A DNA stretch of 64,000 bases, from positions 4,932,001 to 4,996,000 of the forward strand of contig NZ_OY762929.1 of assembly GCF_963666675.1 (NCBI RefSeq), given 5' to 3'. The notes beneath the pieces were generated by a model, which had not been told where the DNA came from, ran no database searches, and worked only from the letters and a program-made list of their open reading frames with translations. The position numbers were made by a program, and so were the translations under genes. The DNA comes from an uncultured Desulfobacter sp. GTDB taxonomy: Bacteria; Desulfobacterota; Desulfobacteria; Desulfobacterales; Desulfobacteraceae. Positions 1 through 7,783 of this stretch are shown here, piece after piece (within the stretch, counting starts at the first letter, position 1; every line of letters starts with the position of its first letter).

Positions 1-542
1 TTCGCCGGGGCTCACAGCTGAAACATGTGCGCCCGGATCTTGACATCAAATCCATCCGGGGCAATCTGGATACCCGGTTAAAAAAACTTAAATCCGGTGA
101 ATATGACGCAATTGTGCTGGCGGCGGCCGGACTTGAACGTCTGGGCCAGGCCAGTGAGATCACCGAATACCTGACTGAAACCGACATGGTTCCGGCCGTT
201 GGCCAGGGCGCACTCTGCATTGAAACCCGGGAAGATGATCCGGACATGGCAGAGATTCTATCCGCATTGGACCACGAGTCGACACGCACCTGTGTCACCG
301 GAGAACGGGCATTTCTCAAAGAGATCGAAGGCAGTTGCCATATTCCTGTGGCCTGCTTCGGCAAACACCAGGACGGCAAAATTCTGTTCACTGCGGTGGT
401 GGCATCCGAAGACGGAGAGTCCTTCATTAAAGAAACCATTGAATCTACATCGGAACAAGTGGTCGAAAAGGGCCAAGAACTTGCAAACCTTGTTCTTGAA
501 AAAGGCGGACAACGCATATTGGAGGCACTTGATATCCCATGA
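1..542 (+). CDS. hemC: Porphobilinogen deaminase (hydroxymethylbilane synthase), C-terminal part
   Basis: The enzyme joins four porphobilinogen units into hydroxymethylbilane, a cytoplasmic step of tetrapyrrole synthesis. The frame is open from base 3 to the TGA at 540-542, so about 179 C-terminal residues are visible and the start lies before the window. The visible part begins RRGSQL, then has the conserved RGNLDTRL segment, and carries the EGSCHIP loop whose cysteine (codon 336-338) is expected to hold the dipyrromethane cofactor. The stop overlaps the next start (ATGA at 539-542), which indicates translational coupling to the cobA/hemD fusion that uses its product. Confidence 0.95.
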   Translation, partial: RRGSQLKHVRPDLDIKSIRGNLDTRLKKLKSGEYDAIVLAAAGLERLGQASEITEYLTETDMVPAVGQGALCIETREDDPDMAEILSALDHESTRTCVTGERAFLKEIEGSCHIPVACFGKHQDGKILFTAVVASEDGESFIKETIESTSEQVVEKGQELANLVLEKGGQRILEALDIP

Positions 543-2089
543 CACAATCCAGGGGAAAAGTTTATCTGATTGGTGCAGGCCCGGGGGACCCGGGGCTGAT
601 CACCGTAAAGGCAAAAGAGTGCATCCAGACTGCGGATGTGGTGGTCTATGATTACCTGGCATCCCCTTTTCTGCTTGATTATGCAGGCAAAGATGCGGAA
701 ATTATCTATGTGGGTAAAAAAGGCGGGGACCATACCCTGACCCAGGACAAAATCAATCTGCTGCTGGTGGACAAGGCCAAGGAAGGCAAAAACGTGGCCC
801 GTCTTAAGGGCGGAGATCCTTTTGTTTTCGGTCGCGGCGGGGAAGAGGCCCAGGAGTTGTTGTCCTACGGCATTCAATATGAGGTGATTCCCGGAGTCAC
901 ATCTGCCATATCTGCCCCGGCCTATGCCGGAATCCCGGTGACCCACAGGGATCATACGTCATTTGTCTCTTTCATTACCGGTCACGAGCGGCCCGACAAA
1001 AAAGAGTCCCGGATGCAGTGGGATATATTTGCAAAATCCGATGCCACCCTAGTCTTTTTGATGGGGGTCAAAAATCTGTCCAATATCGTTACAAAACTGA
1101 TGGAGAACGGCAAACCGTCGGACACGCCTGTGGCCCTGGTGCGCTGGGGGACGACCACCCGCCAGCAGACCGTCACCGGAACCCTATCCACCATTGTCGA
1201 GGAAGTCAAAAAGGCTGGACTCAAATCCCCGGCCATCATTGTTGTGGGGCATGTGGTCTCTTTACGGGATGAACTGGCCTGGTTTGACAAAAAGCCGTTG
1301 TTCGGCAAAAAAATCGTGATCACCCGGGCCCGGGCCCAGGCATCCGGCCTTGTGGCCGAGCTTAACAGCCTGGGTGCCCAGTGCATTGAGATCCCCACCA
1401 TTAAAATCGCGCCGCCTGAGGATAGTAAACCGTTGGAAGCGGCCATAGACAACCTGGAAAAATATGACTGGCTGGTGCTGACCTCGGTGAACGGTGTGAA
1501 ATACTTCTTTGACACCCTCTTTGCAAAAGGCAAAGACGCCCGGGCCCTGGGTCACCTGAAATTTGCCTGCATCGGCCCTGTGACCAAAGAACGCCTGGCG
1601 GACCATGGTATTATTTCCGATATCCTGCCCGAAACATATCAGGCGGAATCGGTTGTGGAGGCCTTTTCAGACCTTGATATGACGGGCAAAAAAGTATTGC
1701 TGCCCCGGGCCAAAAAGGCACGTACCATCCTGCCGGAACAGCTGACCCTTATGGGTGCCTTGGTGGACGAGGTAACCGCATACGAAACCCGACTGGCCGA
1801 CGAGGGCAAAGAGATGCTCATTGATATGCTCGAGGCTGGGGATATTGATGCCGTGACCTTTACCTCATCATCCACTGTAACGAATTTTTTGACGTTGCTT
1901 GAAGGTCAAAATGCCTCTGCCCTGCTTGAAAAGGTGGTCCTTGCCAGCATCGGGCCGATCACCTCGGATACCATCCGGGCCCAGGGGCTTGCACCGGATA
2001 TTGAGGCAGACGCGTTTACCATTGACGGCCTGATCGAGGCCTTGCTCAAACATTATGAAAACGCCCTACCCGGTGTTATAGAAAGTTAG
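539..2089 (+). CDS. cobA/hemD: Uroporphyrinogen-III C-methyltransferase / uroporphyrinogen-III synthase fusion
   Basis: This 516-residue protein fuses two enzymes. Residues 1 to about 250 are a SAM-dependent uroporphyrinogen-III methyltransferase, with the GAGPGDPGLIT start, KGGDPFVFGRGGEE and VIPGVTSAISAPAYAGIP. Residues from about 255 are HemD, with KIVITRARAQASGL, LVLTSVNGVKYF and VTFTSSSTV. HemD closes hydroxymethylbilane to uroporphyrinogen III, and the methyltransferase takes it to precorrin-2, toward siroheme, cobalamin or siroheme-derived heme. The gene overlaps hemC by 4 bases and precedes moaA. The fused order is common in anaerobic bacteria such as clostridia and deltaproteobacteria. 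Confidence 0.95.
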   Translation: MTQSRGKVYLIGAGPGDPGLITVKAKECIQTADVVVYDYLASPFLLDYAGKDAEIIYVGKKGGDHTLTQDKINLLLVDKAKEGKNVARLKGGDPFVFGRGGEEAQELLSYGIQYEVIPGVTSAISAPAYAGIPVTHRDHTSFVSFITGHERPDKKESRMQWDIFAKSDATLVFLMGVKNLSNIVTKLMENGKPSDTPVALVRWGTTTRQQTVTGTLSTIVEEVKKAGLKSPAIIVVGHVVSLRDELAWFDKKPLFGKKIVITRARAQASGLVAELNSLGAQCIEIPTIKIAPPEDSKPLEAAIDNLEKYDWLVLTSVNGVKYFFDTLFAKGKDARALGHLKFACIGPVTKERLADHGIISDILPETYQAESVVEAFSDLDMTGKKVLLPRAKKARTILPEQLTLMGALVDEVTAYETRLADEGKEMLIDMLEAGDIDAVTFTSSSTVTNFLTLLEGQNASALLEKVVLASIGPITSDTIRAQGLAPDIEADAFTIDGLIEALLKHYENALPGVIES

Positions 2090-2105
2090 AAAGTAAAGTA
2101 CAACC

Positions 2106-3089
2106 ATGATCGCAGGTACCAGAAACATCAATTATTTGAGAATCTCCGTCACGGACCGGTGTAATTTCAGATGCAGGTATTGTGTACCTGCGGCACCGTT
2201 CAAAGTTATTGAACATGAACGGATTGCCCGGTATGAGGAAATATTAAAGGTTGTCCGCATCGGCTGTGAGATGGGGATCACCAAAGTCAGAATTACCGGT
2301 GGAGAGCCTTTTGTCAGAAAGGGTATTCTCTCCTTTCTCCACCGGTTGTGTGATATTCCCCAATTAAAAGACATCTCCATTACCACCAACGGTTCACGCC
2401 TGAACCGGGATAAGATACAAGAACTGGTTGATATGGGTATCCAAAGGCTTAATTTCAGTCTCGATACCCTAAAGCCGGAAAAGTTTGTCCATATTACCCG
2501 GCGGGATCGATTCCAAAGGGTTTGGGACAGTATCATGGCCGCCCATGATCTGGGCATGTCACCCATAAAAATCAATACCGTGGCGTTAAAAGGATTTAAC
2601 GATGATGAAATCCAGGCCATTGCCGGCCTGACCAAAACGTATCCCTTTCATGTCCGGTTCATTGAATACATGCCCATGGGAAATACGGATGTGGGTTCAG
2701 AGGGCCAGATTTTGACCAGTGATCTAAAAAAAATTATCGAAGCAGCCCATGGACCGTTGACGGTTGTCCAGAAGGGGATAAACGACGGTCCGGCAAGGCT
2801 ATATAAACTGCCCGACGCATCAGGAATTTTAGGATTCATCACACCGGTCAGCTCCCATTTCTGCAGTGAATGCAACAGGCTGCGTCTGACCTCCCGGGGA
2901 ACCCTTCGTCCCTGCCTGCTGAGCAACAAAGAAACCGATATTCTCACCCCGCTGCGTAACGGTGCCGATGATGAGCAACTTAAACAAATTATGGTCACGG
3001 CCTTAAAAGGCAAGCCGTTACACCATAATTTGGATGCAAGAACAGCCCGGGATGTGCCCTTAAATCATATGACATCCATCGGCGGCTGA
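2106..3089 (+). CDS. moaA: GTP 3',8-cyclase, radical SAM (molybdenum cofactor synthesis)
   Basis: MoaA converts GTP to 3',8-cyclo-7,8-dihydro-GTP, the first step of molybdopterin synthesis. At 327 residues it has the usual length. The N-terminal radical SAM cluster motif is C19-x3-C23-x2-C26 within DRCNFRCRYC, followed by RITGGEPFVR. The C-terminal second 4Fe-4S site is C253, C256 and C270 (FCSECNRLRLT and LRPCLL). The chain ends in the conserved Gly-Gly tail (MTSIGG) needed for activity. It lies 16 bases after the cobA/hemD stop in the same direction, so it is probably cotranscribed. No other moa gene is in the window. Confidence 0.96.
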   Translation: MIAGTRNINYLRISVTDRCNFRCRYCVPAAPFKVIEHERIARYEEILKVVRIGCEMGITKVRITGGEPFVRKGILSFLHRLCDIPQLKDISITTNGSRLNRDKIQELVDMGIQRLNFSLDTLKPEKFVHITRRDRFQRVWDSIMAAHDLGMSPIKINTVALKGFNDDEIQAIAGLTKTYPFHVRFIEYMPMGNTDVGSEGQILTSDLKKIIEAAHGPLTVVQKGINDGPARLYKLPDASGILGFITPVSSHFCSECNRLRLTSRGTLRPCLLSNKETDILTPLRNGADDEQLKQIMVTALKGKPLHHNLDARTARDVPLNHMTSIGG

Positions 3090-3106
3090 CACCCGTCAAC
3101 GGCTTA

Positions 3107-3201
3107 AACCTAAATGCTGCATGTCCGGCTCTGGGTTCCGGTAGGCTTTGCATATGCGTCCAAAGAACGCCTGCAACATTTAGGTTAATTTTTTTATTTT
3201 T
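3107..3201 (+). other. Structured intergenic element, three-way-junction-like, ending in a T-rich tract
   Basis: An outer inverted repeat pairs 3107-3116 with 3177-3186 and, after one mismatch, 3118-3121 with 3172-3175. Inside it, CCGG at 3125-3128 can pair with CCGG at 3138-3141, and CTTTG at 3146-3150 with CAAAG at 3161-3165 above an AGG/CCT base. Together these would form a three-way junction. A T-rich run (3185-3201) follows, as in an intrinsic terminator. It could end moaA transcription, act as a leader for the next gene, or be a repeat element. I recognise no known RNA family. Confidence 0.5.
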
Positions 3202-3283
3202 CGTGAGTTTTTTCTAATTTTCGGTGTCTATAAAGTTAAACGGGCTTATTTCTGCCCGGAACAACCCAATCAAGGAGGACACC

Positions 3284-3745
3284 ATGAAAAAACAAATCGC
3301 CCTTGCAGTGGCAGCCGTATTTATAACCACCCTGTTTACCGGATTTGCCCAGGCAGGACCTGGCAGGCATAGCAGCCATCATCATCGCCCGACCCAACCT
3401 CACCATCCCCATCACAAAAACAATATACTTGAAGGCGTAGTTCTCGGTGCGGGTGCCCTCATTCTTGGCACCGCCATCGCCCAAAGTTTGAACAACCCCT
3501 GTCAAACGGCCCAAGTCCATGCACCCCCTGTTTCCCAAAGGCCGGGCCATTGGAAACACCATAAAAAAAAGGGGCACTGGGAAATTCAAAAAATCTGGGT
3601 GGAACCGGTATATGAGACCCGTTGGAACCCGGCCCACTATAATGCCCGGGGAAAATGGGTCCAGGGCAGGCGTCAGCAATTTCTTGTTGCAAAGGGATTC
3701 TGGAAAAAGGAACGGGTGTGGGTAAAAGCCAGGGGCCGATATTAA
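3284..3745 (+). CDS. Exported His-rich, Trp/Lys-rich protein of unknown function
   Basis: I do not recognise this 153-residue protein. ATG 3284 is chosen because AAGGAGG (3272-3278) sits at normal distance and the product then opens with a clear signal peptide (MKKQIALAVAAVF to FAQA, cleavage near residue 24). A frame-compatible start at 3224 would bury that peptide. After it comes a histidine cluster (HSSHHHRP, PHHPHHK) that could bind metal. Next is a Gly/Ala stretch (LGAGALILGTAIA), either a short membrane segment or a glycine zipper. The basic tail has spaced Trp residues (GHWKHH, KGHWEI, ARGKWVQG, KGFWKK). It probably acts in the periplasm or envelope. Confidence 0.8.
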   Translation: MKKQIALAVAAVFITTLFTGFAQAGPGRHSSHHHRPTQPHHPHHKNNILEGVVLGAGALILGTAIAQSLNNPCQTAQVHAPPVSQRPGHWKHHKKKGHWEIQKIWVEPVYETRWNPAHYNARGKWVQGRRQQFLVAKGFWKKERVWVKARGRY

Positions 3746-3927
3746 TGGGAATTGGTCCCTCATCCAACGAATAACGGCCATGGGCCGAACTGGACTATCA
3801 TGACCCAGGCTTCGACCCACAACGAAGAATGAAAGAACTCAATAAGTTACCCAGCTCTTTCATATAAAAAAATCAAGGATAAACATTGAGTACGCGTTTG
3901 AATATATTCTGCATCCGGTAAAAAGAA

Positions 3928-4566
3928 ATGACGTTACCCCGGGATTCCAACCAGCCTAAAAAAGGACCTGCCGCCGACAGTTCTCCGGAACAAAGGCCTG
4001 TACACCCTGTGGATGAAAAAGACCTGATCCACAGGCTGAAACAAGGCCAGCAATGGAGCCGCACTGTCCTGGTGGATTTGTACCAGGAACGTCTTTTAAA
4101 GCTTGCCTGGGGCATTACCCTGGATCGGGAAGAGAGTATGGAAATTGTTCAGGATGTTTTTTTTACCGCCATAAAAAAAATTGACACCTTCAGGGGAGAA
4201 TCCGGGCTCTGGACCTGGTTAAGAAAAATGACGATCAATGCATGCCTTAACTGGAAACGCAAATGGAAACGGCGTTTTCGATGGCACCACACTCCATTGG
4301 ATACACAGATCATGATTGCAGCCCAGAACAACGAGGGCCAGGAAAACACACCGGAAAGCCTGCTGCAGGAAAAACAAAACAAAACGGCCGTGGCAGATGC
4401 CGTGGCCCGCCTGCCCGAAGATGTAAGAACCGCTTTTGTTTTATGCGCCTTTGAAGGCCTGTCTTACCAGGAAATTGCCCAGATCCTGAAAATAAAAAAG
4501 GGAACCGTCAGTTCCCGGGTATTCAGGGCAAGACAGATCATCAGTCGCACCATGGAAAGGGATTAG
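3928..4566 (+). CDS. ECF-type RNA polymerase sigma factor (RpoE-like)
   Basis: This 212-residue sigma-70 family protein has only regions 2 and 4. Region 2 spans about residues 48-110 (LYQERLLKLAWGI, EIVQDVFFTAIKK, TWLRKMTINACLN). Region 4, near residues 155-208, holds RLPEDVRTAFVL and the helix-turn-helix YQEIAQILKIKKGTVSSR. ECF sigmas direct polymerase to stress or envelope promoters and are held inactive by a partner anti-sigma factor, which is encoded 30 bases downstream. The leader is a weak purine run before ATG 3928. A His-rich exported protein lies just upstream and may share its regulation, but that link is inference. Confidence 0.93.
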   Translation: MTLPRDSNQPKKGPAADSSPEQRPVHPVDEKDLIHRLKQGQQWSRTVLVDLYQERLLKLAWGITLDREESMEIVQDVFFTAIKKIDTFRGESGLWTWLRKMTINACLNWKRKWKRRFRWHHTPLDTQIMIAAQNNEGQENTPESLLQEKQNKTAVADAVARLPEDVRTAFVLCAFEGLSYQEIAQILKIKKGTVSSRVFRARQIISRTMERD

Positions 4567-4596
4567 CAAACCAATGAATAAAAGGGAAAATTTGCC

Positions 4597-5079
4597 ATGA
4601 CCTGCCAAAAATTCTCCGAAGAATTAATCTCAAAATTTGTGGATAATGAGCTTGATGAAAAAGAGCACAATGCATTTATCCGCCATAAAGCCCAATGCCC
4701 CGATTGCCGTGCAGTAGAAGCCCGATTCAGACAGGCAGGCACTATATTTGAGACCCAGGCGGACGTCATGGCCGAAAAGTTATTGAAAGATGCATCTGAA
4801 ATATTTATAAAAACAGGAGAGCGGGACCACACCCCCGGTATCAAAGGGATAATACAGCGCAAATTTCCAGGCACACCGACGGTTTTCGGTATGTTAAGTA
4901 TTGCTGTGGCAGCTGTTATCATGACCCTGACCTTTTGGCTGCACGGTAGACTGCCAACCGGTGGAGTTGTGCCGTCCCCCTCGGCAGTGGTAAATTCTGT
5001 GGATGCTTACGGTTCGTCGGTTATGATTCTGGAAACCGCAGAAACCCACCATACGATTATCTGGTTTTCTGAAACCTGA
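4597..5079 (+). CDS. Zinc-finger (ZAS-type) membrane anti-sigma factor
   Basis: The 160-residue protein starts with a putative zinc-binding anti-sigma domain: ELISKFVDNELDEKE is followed by the H-x3-C-x2-C motif (RHKAQCPDC, about residues 31-38). Such domains bind and silence ECF sigma factors. One hydrophobic segment (FGMLSIAVAAVIMTLTFWL, about residues 106-126) should span the inner membrane. The short outer tail ends in TAETHHTIIWFSET. It follows the sigma gene in the same direction, the usual sigma/anti-sigma order. The signal it senses is unknown. Confidence 0.87.
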   Translation: MTCQKFSEELISKFVDNELDEKEHNAFIRHKAQCPDCRAVEARFRQAGTIFETQADVMAEKLLKDASEIFIKTGERDHTPGIKGIIQRKFPGTPTVFGMLSIAVAAVIMTLTFWLHGRLPTGGVVPSPSAVVNSVDAYGSSVMILETAETHHTIIWFSET

Positions 5080-5093
5080 AAGAAAGGGAAAAA

Positions 5094-5558
5094 ATGATTT
5101 CAGCTTGCGCATCACGGATACTCAAAGGGTCGCTTGCCGGTCTCGTTCTAACGATAACAATTTATAGCCTGGCGTGGGCAGGCCCGGTTTATCAAACCCG
5201 GGTCAGGGTTGTCAGCGCAGACAACGGCCCTGCGCGGACGGATCCCGGTATCCAGGACATGATCAAAGAGATCGGTCCTGTTTTCAAATATACCCGTTTC
5301 ATATTGCTCAGTGATAAAACCATGTTGCTGCCCCAGGGGCAAAAAAAGGTAATGCCCTTGCCCGGGGCAAGACGTCTGTCCATCACCCCCCAGGGCATGC
5401 AGAACACCCGTATTTTATATCACCTGCGGGTGGATGCCGGGAAATCGCCAATATTTGATACAAATGTGGGGATTAATAATAACACCAGTATTACCATTGG
5501 CGGACCAAAAATCCAAAATGGCGTAATGCTTATAAACATACAGGGGCGAACCCGTTAA
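5094..5558 (+). CDS. Exported protein of unknown function, third gene of the sigma operon
   Basis: I cannot assign a family to this 154-residue protein. It begins with a signal peptide (residues 10 to about 29, LKGSLAGLVLTITIYSLAWA). The mature part looks beta-rich and unstructured by turns, with FKYTRFILLSDKTMLLP, MPLPGARRLSITPQG and a C-terminal INNNTSITIGGPKIQNG segment. The gene starts 14 bases after the anti-sigma stop, so it is very likely cotranscribed with the sigma/anti-sigma pair. It may be the envelope component they monitor, but that is inference. Confidence 0.75.
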   Translation: MISACASRILKGSLAGLVLTITIYSLAWAGPVYQTRVRVVSADNGPARTDPGIQDMIKEIGPVFKYTRFILLSDKTMLLPQGQKKVMPLPGARRLSITPQGMQNTRILYHLRVDAGKSPIFDTNVGINNNTSITIGGPKIQNGVMLINIQGRTR

Positions 5559-5650
5559 GTATTCTCAAATACCCGCACAGGCCCAATCCATTCCACAGTA
5601 AATGGTCATTAATTAGAAAAAAGAACATTGTATCCGGCCTTATATAATTC

Positions 5651-5743
5651 ACTTGGGTACAAAGAACGTTTCTTGTCCCTTTTTTATGGCTTTTTACCCA
5701 AGTTTATATTAGACTTTTTCCCATAATGCGATAATTCAGTCTA
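5651..5743 (+). repeat. Two inverted repeats upstream of the hybrid kinase gene
   Basis: The first is a perfect 9-base pair of arms, ACTTGGGTA (5651-5659) and TACCCAAGT (5695-5703). Its interior holds a weaker hairpin and a T-rich run. The second pairs TAGACT (5710-5715) with AGTCTA (5738-5743) and encloses CATAAT, a possible -10 element. They sit between the exported-protein gene and the kinase start at 5761. They could serve as a terminator and an operator, but nothing in the sequence decides this. Confidence 0.45.
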
Positions 5744-5760
5744 AGGGGTTTCCACGGCCA

Positions 5761-7329
5761 TTGATCACATTACCCAAATTCCGCAATCTTAATCTCAGGA
5801 ACAAACTGCTGTTCTGCTGTCTCATTATTTTTGCGCCCACAATTCTTATCTCACAATTACTGGTATTAATTTTAAATCCCAAACTGGGCGAAATAGCTGC
5901 TGAGCCACAAGTACTCTACGTATTAATCAGTCTGGATATTTTATTTCTCTTTCTCGTATTTGCCGGTTTTGCGTGGCTGCTGTCACGATTCGTCTCCCGG
6001 CCGCTGAATACATTCAAAGAGATTCTGGATAACAGTAAAAAAGGAGACGATGGCATTCGTTTTGACTATGATGCTGAAGATGAAGTTGGAAACCTTGCAC
6101 AGCATTTTAATGATTTTATTGCCCGCATGGGAAATCATGACAAACGGACAAACGGACATAGTGAAAATATTGGCATAGACGAAGAACGTCGCAATCTTCT
6201 GGCCCAATTGCGCAAGGCACAAAAAATGGAAGCCATCGGTATCCTGGCCGGAGGGATCGCCCATGATTTCAATAATATTTTATCCAGCATTTTCGGTTAT
6301 GCCCAGCTGGCACAGATGGGCGGTGAAAGCCAGGATAAACTGAACACCCAAATGAACCAGATTATTATCGGTGCCCAGCGCGCGTCTGAGCTCGTGAAAC
6401 AGATTTTGACATTCAGCCGTCAGGCGGAAAATGGGAAAAATCCGTTAAAACTGCACCTTGTGGTTAAAGAAGCGCTTAAACTCCTCAGATCGTCCATACC
6501 CACCACCATTGAAATCGTCACACGGGTGGAGACCATAGACATGGTTAACGCAGACCCCACCCAGATGCATCAACTGATCGTAAATCTGTGCACCAATGCC
6601 TATCATGCCATGATCACTTCCGGCGGGACCTTGACCGTTAGCCTGGAAACCGTTAAGCAGATCCCGCCGGAACATCATAGCAAAGCGTATTTCCACAAAG
6701 GCCCTTTTTTAAAATTGATGGTTGGCGATACCGGCAGCAAAATGAATCAGGAAACCAATGAAAACCCAATCAACGCCAATGACGTCCCACCCAGTTCAGG
6801 ATTAGGATTTACCCTGGTCAGGACCATTGTCGAAGATCATCAAGGCCTCTCTTACATTAAACGCATCCAAGGGCAGGGCACGGCCTTTTTTGCGTATCTG
6901 CCTGTTGTAGTCCAAAACAATGGCACTGCCACCCAGGGAACTACAGAAACGCCCAAATCAGGCACGGAAACCATCATGATCGTAGATGACGAGCCGGCCA
7001 TCCTGGCTTTAATGGAAGAACTGCTTACCAAATACGGTTATTCGGTTGACTCGTTTAATAATGGGGAAAGCGCCCTGGATGCATACCGAAAAGGCGAAAC
7101 AACCTATGATATGATAATTACCGACATGACCATGCCCCGTATGAACGGCATTGAATTGGCAGAGGCCGTATTATCTGAGAACAGCAGTATGCCCATCATT
7201 TTATGCTCGGGCTATAATGAAACCATCACCCCGCCCGAAGCCGGCGCAATCGGGATCCAGGCTTTTTTTGAAAAGCCTTTGGATACATATCAACTGCTGA
7301 AGAGCATGAGAAAGGTATTTGATAAATAA
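5761..7329 (+). CDS. Membrane hybrid histidine kinase with degenerate ATP-binding domain and C-terminal receiver
   Basis: The 522-residue protein has two membrane segments (about 14-37 and 51-75), a HAMP-like linker (about 72-125), a dimerisation domain with His168 in GGIAHDFNNIL, an HATPase domain and a receiver. The receiver keeps Asp409/Asp410, phosphoacceptor Asp455 (IITDMTMP) and Lys505. The HATPase N box (NLCTNAYHAM) is intact. The G1 box reads DTGSKM instead of DTGxGM, the F box (FEPFFTTK type) is missing, and G2 reads SSGLGF. ATP binding may be weak, so it could act as a phosphorelay scaffold or phosphatase. The start is TTG 5761, chosen because no better start precedes the first membrane segment. 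No periplasmic sensor domain is visible. Confidence 0.88.
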   Translation: MITLPKFRNLNLRNKLLFCCLIIFAPTILISQLLVLILNPKLGEIAAEPQVLYVLISLDILFLFLVFAGFAWLLSRFVSRPLNTFKEILDNSKKGDDGIRFDYDAEDEVGNLAQHFNDFIARMGNHDKRTNGHSENIGIDEERRNLLAQLRKAQKMEAIGILAGGIAHDFNNILSSIFGYAQLAQMGGESQDKLNTQMNQIIIGAQRASELVKQILTFSRQAENGKNPLKLHLVVKEALKLLRSSIPTTIEIVTRVETIDMVNADPTQMHQLIVNLCTNAYHAMITSGGTLTVSLETVKQIPPEHHSKAYFHKGPFLKLMVGDTGSKMNQETNENPINANDVPPSSGLGFTLVRTIVEDHQGLSYIKRIQGQGTAFFAYLPVVVQNNGTATQGTTETPKSGTETIMIVDDEPAILALMEELLTKYGYSVDSFNNGESALDAYRKGETTYDMIITDMTMPRMNGIELAEAVLSENSSMPIILCSGYNETITPPEAGAIGIQAFFEKPLDTYQLLKSMRKVFDK

Positions 7330-7373
7330 AAAACGCTGGCAGGAGAAATATGATTGCTGTTAAGGGAAAATCA

Positions 7374-7420
7374 AAAGGGGTATGGCTGTAAAACCATACC
7401 CCTTTCACATCTTTTTTTTC
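7374..7420. terminator. Bidirectional intrinsic terminator between the hybrid kinase gene and rplQ
   Basis: A perfect 12-base stem (7374-7385 with 7394-7405, core GGGGTATGG/CCATACCCC) has an 8-base loop. It is followed on the + strand by a T-rich tract (7411-7420) and on the - strand by TTTTGATTTT. It lies between two converging genes and should end both the kinase transcript and the long ribosomal protein transcript. Confidence 0.9.
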
Positions 7421-7421
7421 T

Positions 7422-7778
7422 TTAGTCGGTGATTAACTCGATCTGAACCATCGGGGCAACATCGCCTTTACGTGGTCCTAATTTGGTAATTCGAGTATAT
7501 CCACCCTGCCTTGAGTTAAACTTCTCTGCAACCTCTTCAAAAAGGGCATGCACAACATCTTTTTCACGTATTACCGCCAACGCCTGACGCCTGGCATGAA
7601 GATCGCCGCGTTTGGCCAGCGTAATCATTTTATCGGCAATTTTACGAAGACCCTTGGCCTTGGCTTCAGTGGTCTTGATGCTGCTGTGTTTGAACAGAGA
7701 AGTTACCATGTTCCTAAACATCGCCTTTCTATGGGCAGAGGTTCTGTTCAGCTTTAATACGGATTTTCTATGCTTCAT
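7422..7778 (-). CDS. rplQ: 50S ribosomal protein L17
   Basis: L17 is a 23S rRNA-binding protein near the exit-tunnel side of the large subunit. The 118 residues cover the usual bacterial core: MKHRKSVLKLNRTSAHR at the N terminus, then FRNMVTSLFKHSSIKTTEAK and the C-terminal GGYTRITKLGPRKGD. It is the last gene of the long leftward ribosomal block, directly after rpoA (5 bases between), as in most bacteria. A strong hairpin terminator lies just past its stop. Confidence 0.98.
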   Translation of the reverse strand: MKHRKSVLKLNRTSAHRKAMFRNMVTSLFKHSSIKTTEAKAKGLRKIADKMITLAKRGDLHARRQALAVIREKDVVHALFEEVAEKFNSRQGGYTRITKLGPRKGDVAPMVQIELITD

Positions 7779-7783
7779 GGTAT

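Noticed and set aside
3107..3201. Moco riboswitch
   Set aside because: The element is downstream of moaA rather than upstream of a molybdopterin gene, and I could not match a Moco consensus. I keep it as an unassigned structured element.
3829..3863. Inverted repeat ATGAAAGA/TCTTTCAT as a terminator
   Set aside because: It is followed by A residues on the + strand, not T, so it would not terminate the His-rich protein gene, and on the - strand the T run precedes the stem.
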